Assembly (NCBI GenBank): GCA_036675025.1
Contig: JAKFFN010000087.1
Coordinates: 1-8,459, forward strand
Reading direction: 5' to 3'
DNA: 8,459 bases
From: JAKFFN01 sp036675025
GTDB lineage: Bacteria > Sumerlaeota > Sumerlaeia > Sumerlaeales > Sumerlaeaceae
Below the pieces are notes generated by a model. It was given only the letters and a program-made list of their open reading frames with translations, was not told the origin of the DNA and ran no database searches. The translations under genes were made by a program, and so were the position numbers. This document shows, in pieces, positions 4,791 through 8,459 of this stretch. Within the stretch, counting starts at the first letter, position 1. Every line of letters starts with the position of its first letter.

Positions 4791-5750
4791 ATGCCTTGGT
4801 TTAAGAAGGCCAAGTATTCCACGCTGCAGCCATCACTCGAAAAACGGGACCGCATCCCTGAGGGGTTGTGGACCAAGTGTGAAAACTGCTTTGAGTTAAT
4901 GCTTACCAAGGATTTTGAGGAAAACCTTAAGGTCTGCAAACGCTGTAGCCACCACCACCGTATTTCGGCCCGTGAGCGTATCGCTCTTTTGACGGATGGC
5001 GACAGCTTCCAGGAAATGTTTAATAACATCCAGCCGACCGACGCGCTGAACTTTGTAGATTCGAAAGATTACGCCAGCCGCCTGAGGGCTGCGCAGGCGA
5101 AGAGCGATTATGACGAAGCTGTGGTCTGCGGTACTGCGCGTCTGCATGGTCAGCCCGTGGCTTTAGCGGTAATGGCGTTTGATTTTATCGGCGGCAGTAT
5201 GGGTTCTGTTGTGGGAGAGCGCGTAACGCAGCTGATCGAATTAGCCACGGAGCAGGGATTGCCGCTGATAATTGTGACGGCGTCGGGCGGTGCCCGCATG
5301 CAGGAGGGCATCCTGTCGCTTATGCAGATGGCCAAAACCAGCGGCGCGCTGGCACGTCATGCAGCCAAAAACCTTTCTTACATCAGCATTTTGACAAACC
5401 CAAGCACGGCTGGTGTAATGGCCAGCTATGCCAGCCTGGGCGACGTCATCATTGCTGAGCCGGATGCATTGATTGGCTTTGCCGGGCCTCGCGTTATCGA
5501 AAGCACGATCAAGCAGATCCTGCCAAAGGGTTTCCAGAAGAGCGATTTCGTACTGGAACATGGTTTCCTGGATATGGTCGTCAACCGCTCGGAAATGAAA
5601 GATACGCTGGCCAACCTGATTTTCTACATGGTGGGCACGCGCCCGAACTGCCCGATAACGGGCCGCGGTGGCGTGGAAGAAGGTGAGAGCAACGACGGCT
5701 CCACGGCCGAAAGCGCCCGACGAGCGTCCGGCGCTGTACGCGTAGGCTGA
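4791..5750 (+). CDS. accD: Acetyl-CoA carboxylase carboxyltransferase subunit beta
   Basis: AccD forms, with AccA, the carboxyltransferase that moves the carboxyl group from biotin on AccB to acetyl-CoA, giving malonyl-CoA for fatty-acid synthesis. The 319-aa product has the expected N-terminal zinc ribbon (C30, C33, C49, C52; WTKCENC and VCKRC), then the crotonase-type core: FIGGSMGSVVGE (132-143), the oxyanion-hole glycines in ASGGARMQEG (164-173), SLMQMAKTS (176-184) and IGFAGPRVIE (228-237). The last 35 or so residues (from about 285) are Gly/Ser/Ala-rich and not conserved. The ATG at 4791 is the only start after an in-frame TGA at 4773-4775, with AAGGAA 10 nt upstream. accA and the biotin genes are absent here. 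The methyltransferase gene begins two bases after the stop. Confidence 0.98.
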   Translation: MPWFKKAKYSTLQPSLEKRDRIPEGLWTKCENCFELMLTKDFEENLKVCKRCSHHHRISARERIALLTDGDSFQEMFNNIQPTDALNFVDSKDYASRLRAAQAKSDYDEAVVCGTARLHGQPVALAVMAFDFIGGSMGSVVGERVTQLIELATEQGLPLIIVTASGGARMQEGILSLMQMAKTSGALARHAAKNLSYISILTNPSTAGVMASYASLGDVIIAEPDALIGFAGPRVIESTIKQILPKGFQKSDFVLEHGFLDMVVNRSEMKDTLANLIFYMVGTRPNCPITGRGGVEEGESNDGSTAESARRASGAVRVG

Positions 5751-5752
5751 TA

Positions 5753-6790
5753 TTGTCGTCAGCAGATCTGCCGCCGCTGGACCTCAATGAACTGAATTTC
5801 GACACCTGCGAACGACTGCGGCATCTCGATGGGCTACTGCACCAGCTTGGGCTTGAACACGGCGCGCGAGTGCTGGATGTTGGCGGCTACCCAGGCGTGA
5901 TGGCCCGGGCTTTTCCTCATTGGAACATAGTAACAGCAGATACCTATGCAAAAGGACACCCGCCCTACGTAAAGGCCAGCGGCGCCGCTCTGCCATTCCA
6001 GGATAGAAATTTCGATGCGACTATAGCGTGCGACGTGCTGGAGCATGTACCGCAGCAATATCGTGAATCCTTTTTGCGGGAGCTGGCGCGGGTAACGGAA
6101 TCCGCGGTCATTGTGGCCGGCCCTTACAATACACCTGGCGCGGCAAAAGCCGAAGCACTGGTGAGAGAACTTCTTCCCGTATCATCGCCCGCGCAGGCGT
6201 GGCTGGCGGAACATGCGGAATGCGGTCTGCCGTCGCTGGATTCGACCCGGCGTGCCTTGGGTGCGGCCGCCGCAGAAACGGGAGTAGCTCCCGCGGGCGA
6301 CCTTACAAGCTGGCTGCTTTTTTTTGCTGCACAGGCTGCCGGGGAAAGTAATTACGCCGTTGGTATTGCCCTGAAAAATTTTATCACTCATTATAACAAA
6401 ACACACGGCGGCGACGCCAGTTTGAGGAGCGGAACCGGGCCCGCATACAGACATGCGGTTATTGCTGCCATGAACGCCGCCGCGGCGCTGAAGCTGTCGG
6501 AAATTGCCGGCGAGGCGCCTTATGCCGACGAGAGTTCAGCGGAGCATGAAAGCTATGTTGAGGCCTTGGCGGAACTTGTGCGGGCGCTGGCAGCAGCTGG
6601 CGGCAGTGGTGCGACGTCTGCGGATTCCCAAATGACGGGCTCGTTATTAGAGCGAGAGTATATCGAACGGCTTGAGCGGATGCTTGCAGATCGGCAGGTC
6701 GAGGCACCATCACTCGCCAGTCACAATCATGATGGTGCATTTGGTGCCCGTTTAAAGGCAGCAGTTAAAGTTTTGCTGGGGCGCAGCTAG
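5753..6790 (+). CDS. Class I SAM-dependent methyltransferase, substrate unknown
   Basis: Of 345 aa, about 25-125 form a Methyltransf_11-type Rossmann core: motif I VLDVGGYPG (40-48, binds S-adenosylmethionine), acidic residues after strand 2 (TADTY, 61-65), ALPFQDRNFDATIACDVLEH (79-98) as motifs II/III, and an AVIVAGPYN strand (118-126). The following WLAEHAECGLPSLD (150-163) is the kind of H-E-x-GLP segment found in methyltransferases near glycan-synthesis proteins. The remainder is Ala-rich helical, and 296-316 (SLLEREYIERLERMLADRQ) is a probable coiled coil, suggesting oligomerisation or a partner. The start is TTG at 5753, two bases after the accD stop, with only a weak AGG 6 nt upstream, so translation is probably coupled to accD. 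Its job next to accD is unclear; a lipid or glycan substrate would be guesswork. Confidence 0.85.
   Translation: MSSADLPPLDLNELNFDTCERLRHLDGLLHQLGLEHGARVLDVGGYPGVMARAFPHWNIVTADTYAKGHPPYVKASGAALPFQDRNFDATIACDVLEHVPQQYRESFLRELARVTESAVIVAGPYNTPGAAKAEALVRELLPVSSPAQAWLAEHAECGLPSLDSTRRALGAAAAETGVAPAGDLTSWLLFFAAQAAGESNYAVGIALKNFITHYNKTHGGDASLRSGTGPAYRHAVIAAMNAAAALKLSEIAGEAPYADESSAEHESYVEALAELVRALAAAGGSGATSADSQMTGSLLEREYIERLERMLADRQVEAPSLASHNHDGAFGARLKAAVKVLLGRS
6704..6738. repeat. 9-bp perfect inverted repeat inside the 3' end of the methyltransferase gene
   Basis: GCACCATCA (6704-6712) and TGATGGTGC (6730-6738) are exact reverse complements with a 17-nt loop, about 50 bp before the stop codon. It encodes a non-conserved tail (EAPSLASHNHDGAF), so protein constraint is unlikely to explain it. 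It might be an mRNA stem, a protein-binding site ahead of the next gene, or chance. Confidence 0.55.
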
Positions 6791-6863
6791 CCTCGAGCTC
6801 ACGCATCAAAGTTGGCATTTCAGTTGCATTAGAGTTTTGCATAGAAAGCTGAAAGGACACCCC

Positions 6864-7052
6864 ATGGCCCTCCTCCGGTCGCGGCACCACAAGATTATAG
6901 CAGGCGTATGCGGCGGCATCGCCGATTCCCTGGGTTGGAGCCCTACCGTTGTCCGAGTTGTTTACGTTCTCGGCAGTGTCCTTTCTGCCGGTTTTCCCGG
7001 GATTTTGGTTTACGTAATCCTGTGGTTCATTATGCCGAAAGCTCCATACTAG
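6864..7052 (+). CDS. PspC-domain small membrane protein
   Basis: This 62-aa protein is almost entirely one PspC domain: a basic cytoplasmic start (LLRSRHHK), the signature IAGVCGGIADSLGWSPTVVR (residues 11-30), then one hydrophobic helix (about 31-57, ending ILWFIMP). PspC domains occur in the phage-shock envelope-stress response, where full-length PspC is a membrane sensor and partner of PspA/PspB; stand-alone single-domain copies like this are common and mostly uncharacterised. The ATG at 6864 is chosen because AAAGGA lies 6 nt upstream; a TTG at 6837 would add nine residues but has no such site. No pspA or pspB is nearby, so a true phage-shock role is not shown. It sits 73 bp after the methyltransferase gene and is followed by a terminator-like stem. 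Confidence 0.9.
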   Translation: MALLRSRHHKIIAGVCGGIADSLGWSPTVVRVVYVLGSVLSAGFPGILVYVILWFIMPKAPY

Positions 7053-7083
7053 CGCCAGCCGTGTCAGGCTGCGGCGAGATTTT
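7053..7083 (+). terminator. Probable weak Rho-independent terminator after the PspC gene
   Basis: CGCCAGCC (7053-7060) pairs with GGCT..GGCG (7067-7076) around a 6-nt loop, leaving a two-base bulge (7071-7072), and a short T-tract follows (7080-7083). The stem begins at the base after the stop codon. The T-run is only four bases, so termination may be partial. Confidence 0.4.
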
Positions 7084-7137
7084 CTGCGCCGAATGATGTG
7101 AATTGGCAGTTGGAGGGTATTGGGTGGTGACAGTATC

Positions 7138-7830
7138 GTGCCGCCCATGACCATTGAGACCAGCCACACATCACCCAAACCAGTTCGCCTGCAGATAACG
7201 GAGATATACGTTAGCGTGCAGGGCGAATCGACGTGGAGCGGTTTGCCGTGCACATTCATCCGCCTTACCGGGTGCCCTTTGCGCTGCACCTACTGCGACA
7301 CGGAATATGCCTTTTTCGGGGGCACAAAGGTTGAACTGGCCGAGGTAATGGAACAGGTGCGCGCCATTGGCTGCCCGCTTGTGGAAGTGACCGGAGGAGA
7401 ACCGCTGGCGCAGCCCAATTGCATTCCGCTTCTGCAGGCACTTGTATATGAAGGCTACCAGGTACTCCTGGAAACAAGCGGCGCCTACCCCATAGTCAAT
7501 GTGCCGCGAGAGGTGGTGCGGATCGTCGATCTTAAGTGCCCCAGCAGTGGAGAAAGCCACCGGAATCTCTATGAGAACCTGGAGCATCTGCAGCCCCATG
7601 ACGAAGTGAAATTTGTGATGGGTTCGCGCGAAGACTACGAATGGAGCGTGGAGCAGGTGCGCGCACATAAGCTGGACGAAAAGGTGCAGGCGGTTCTGTT
7701 TTCGTGCGTGTTCGGAAAAGTAGAACCATCGGAAGTCATCCAGTGGATGCTGGATGACCGGCTGCATAAGGTCCGCTTCCAGCTCCAGGCTCACAAGTTT
7801 ATCTGGCCCCCCGACATGAAGGGCGTGTAG
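7138..7830 (+). CDS. queE: 7-carboxy-7-deazaguanine synthase (radical SAM)
   Basis: QueE rearranges 6-carboxy-tetrahydropterin to 7-carboxy-7-deazaguanine on the route to preQ0 and queuosine tRNA modification. Numbering from GTG 7138 (230 aa), visible are QGES (28-31), the radical-SAM cluster CPLRCTYC (46-53; C46, C50, C53 bind the 4Fe-4S), TGGEP (85-89, binds SAM), LETSG (111-115), DLKCPSSGE (131-139) and the closing QAHKFIWPP (217-225), all typical of QueE. The start is uncertain: GTG 7138 has GGTGA seven bases upstream; TTG 7120 follows GGAGG too closely (3-4 nt); ATG 7147 has no site; conservation begins only near 7190. Other queuosine genes (queC, queD, queF) are not in the window. A 57-bp gap follows to the flavoprotein gene. 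Confidence 0.95.
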   Translation: MPPMTIETSHTSPKPVRLQITEIYVSVQGESTWSGLPCTFIRLTGCPLRCTYCDTEYAFFGGTKVELAEVMEQVRAIGCPLVEVTGGEPLAQPNCIPLLQALVYEGYQVLLETSGAYPIVNVPREVVRIVDLKCPSSGESHRNLYENLEHLQPHDEVKFVMGSREDYEWSVEQVRAHKLDEKVQAVLFSCVFGKVEPSEVIQWMLDDRLHKVRFQLQAHKFIWPPDMKGV

Positions 7831-7887
7831 CGTTGATTATGAATGATGGGTTGAGCTGCGGCCTTGCCGTAAAAGCGGAAGCTCCGT

Positions 7888-8459
7888 TTGCCTGAGTATG
7901 ACATAGCCATAATTGGCGCCGGGGCGGCAGGTCTGGCGGCGGCGATTTTTGCGGGCGAGGAAGCTGAGCGCGCTGGAGTGAACCTGAAAATCGCGCTGCT
8001 CGATGGGGCGAAGAAACCCGGAGCGAAGATCCTTGTAAGCGGCGGCGGACGCTGCAATGTGACAAATGAGAAGGTAAGCCCCGATGACTATTGCGGCGGT
8101 TCCGCAAAGATCATTCGCAATGTTCTACGATCCTTCGATGAACAGCAAACCATCCACTGGATGGAAAACCTTGGGGTGTCCCTTAAGCTGGAGCCTACCG
8201 GGAAGTACTTTCCGCTAACCAATACCGCCCGGAGTGTGCTCGACGCCCTGTTGCAGCGGGTTGATGAGGTTGGCGTTCAGAGGCTTTTTGGCTATCGCGT
8301 GAGTAATATCGGCCGGGTAACTGCTGGTGTTGGAGATGCCGGCGGTGCGGCTCACTGGCGGATAACCAATGCCATAGATAGTACCACCATCACCGCCCAC
8401 ACGCTCATCATTTCTACGGGCGGCCAGGCGTTGCCGAAATCCGGCAGCGATGGCGCTGC
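7888..8459 (+). CDS. HI0933/YhiN-family FAD-dependent oxidoreductase, N-terminal part (truncated by window edge)
   Basis: The 190 visible codons open with a dinucleotide-binding fold: YDIAIIGAGAAGLAAAIFAG (residues 4-23, GxGxxG at 10-15), the acidic strand end at D39, then the family hallmark KPGAKILVSGGGRCNVTN (43-60), PTGKYFPLTNTARSVLDALL (103-122) and STGGQALPKSGSDG (176-189). Together these identify the HI0933/YhiN (BaiN-like) flavoproteins; family functions are poorly settled, with reports of NAD(P)H-dependent and amine-oxidising activities. The full length is normally near 400-440 aa, so over half lies beyond the window. A TTG at 7888 is the only usable start after an in-frame TAA at 7870-7872; a weak GGAA sits 7 nt upstream. 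An 18-codon frame (ATG 7839 to TGA 7893-7895) overlaps the start and might couple translation. Confidence 0.93.
   Translation, partial: MPEYDIAIIGAGAAGLAAAIFAGEEAERAGVNLKIALLDGAKKPGAKILVSGGGRCNVTNEKVSPDDYCGGSAKIIRNVLRSFDEQQTIHWMENLGVSLKLEPTGKYFPLTNTARSVLDALLQRVDEVGVQRLFGYRVSNIGRVTAGVGDAGGAAHWRITNAIDSTTITAHTLIISTGGQALPKSGSDGA

Noticed and set aside
6765..7289. 174-codon minus-strand open frame spanning the PspC gene and the queE start
   Set aside because: It runs antisense through two supported genes and a terminator-like stem; low-complexity basic sequence with no family resemblance.
7171..7794. 207-codon minus-strand open frame inside queE
   Set aside because: It is the antisense shadow of queE; all conserved motifs are on the plus strand.
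7839..7895. 18-codon frame before the HI0933-type gene
   Set aside because: It has no ribosome site; at most it provides translational coupling, so it is mentioned only with that gene.
4791..8459. A single biosynthetic operon from accD to the flavoprotein
   Set aside because: A terminator-like stem follows the PspC gene, gaps of 57-85 bp separate later genes, and the functions do not form one pathway.

Overview
The window is bacterial chromosome, about 53-60% GC over most genes by partial hand counts, with Shine-Dalgarno-led starts and frequent TTG/GTG initiation. Proteins for polyamine, fatty-acid and queuosine-precursor metabolism point to an ordinary free-living bacterium. A soluble Hanks-type kinase and a DUF2283-like gene pair suggest a lineage rich in signalling and accessory genes, such as Armatimonadota, Planctomycetota, Acidobacteriota or similar. 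I cannot fix the phylum from the sequence alone.

Left part (1-2411): the N-terminal end of an OxyR-like LysR regulator points left. It is divergent from speA (biosynthetic arginine decarboxylase, TTG start), with a 211-bp intergenic region that holds a consensus -10 box without a clear -35 and an 8-bp inverted repeat in the presumed leader. Between speA and the next, convergent genes lie four tandem copies of a 7-bp unit and two abutting hairpins (2412-2497).

Middle part (2526-4567, minus strand): a compact three-gene unit. A 484-aa soluble Ser/Thr kinase fused to a C-terminal cyclic-nucleotide-binding domain comes first. Six bases after it begins a 104-aa protein resembling RelE/barnase-fold phage-type nuclease families. 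That gene overlaps by 22 bp a 95-aa DUF2283-like protein. The two small genes are distinctly AT-rich (about 44% GC by count over 2581-3060). This is the most interesting region: a possible toxin-antitoxin-like pair attached to a cyclic-nucleotide-responsive kinase. The function is inference.

Right part (4568-8459, plus strand): a divergent intergenic region with a pair of inverted TAGCACGTG sites and two leader hairpins, then accD (acetyl-CoA carboxylase beta subunit). A SAM-dependent methyltransferase of unknown substrate starts two bases after the accD stop. Then come a 62-aa PspC-domain membrane protein, a probable weak terminator, queE (7-carboxy-7-deazaguanine synthase, radical SAM) and the first 190 codons of an HI0933/YhiN-family flavoprotein running off the right edge. 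Apart from accD and the methyltransferase, which are probably translationally coupled, these look like neighbours of convenience and not one pathway.
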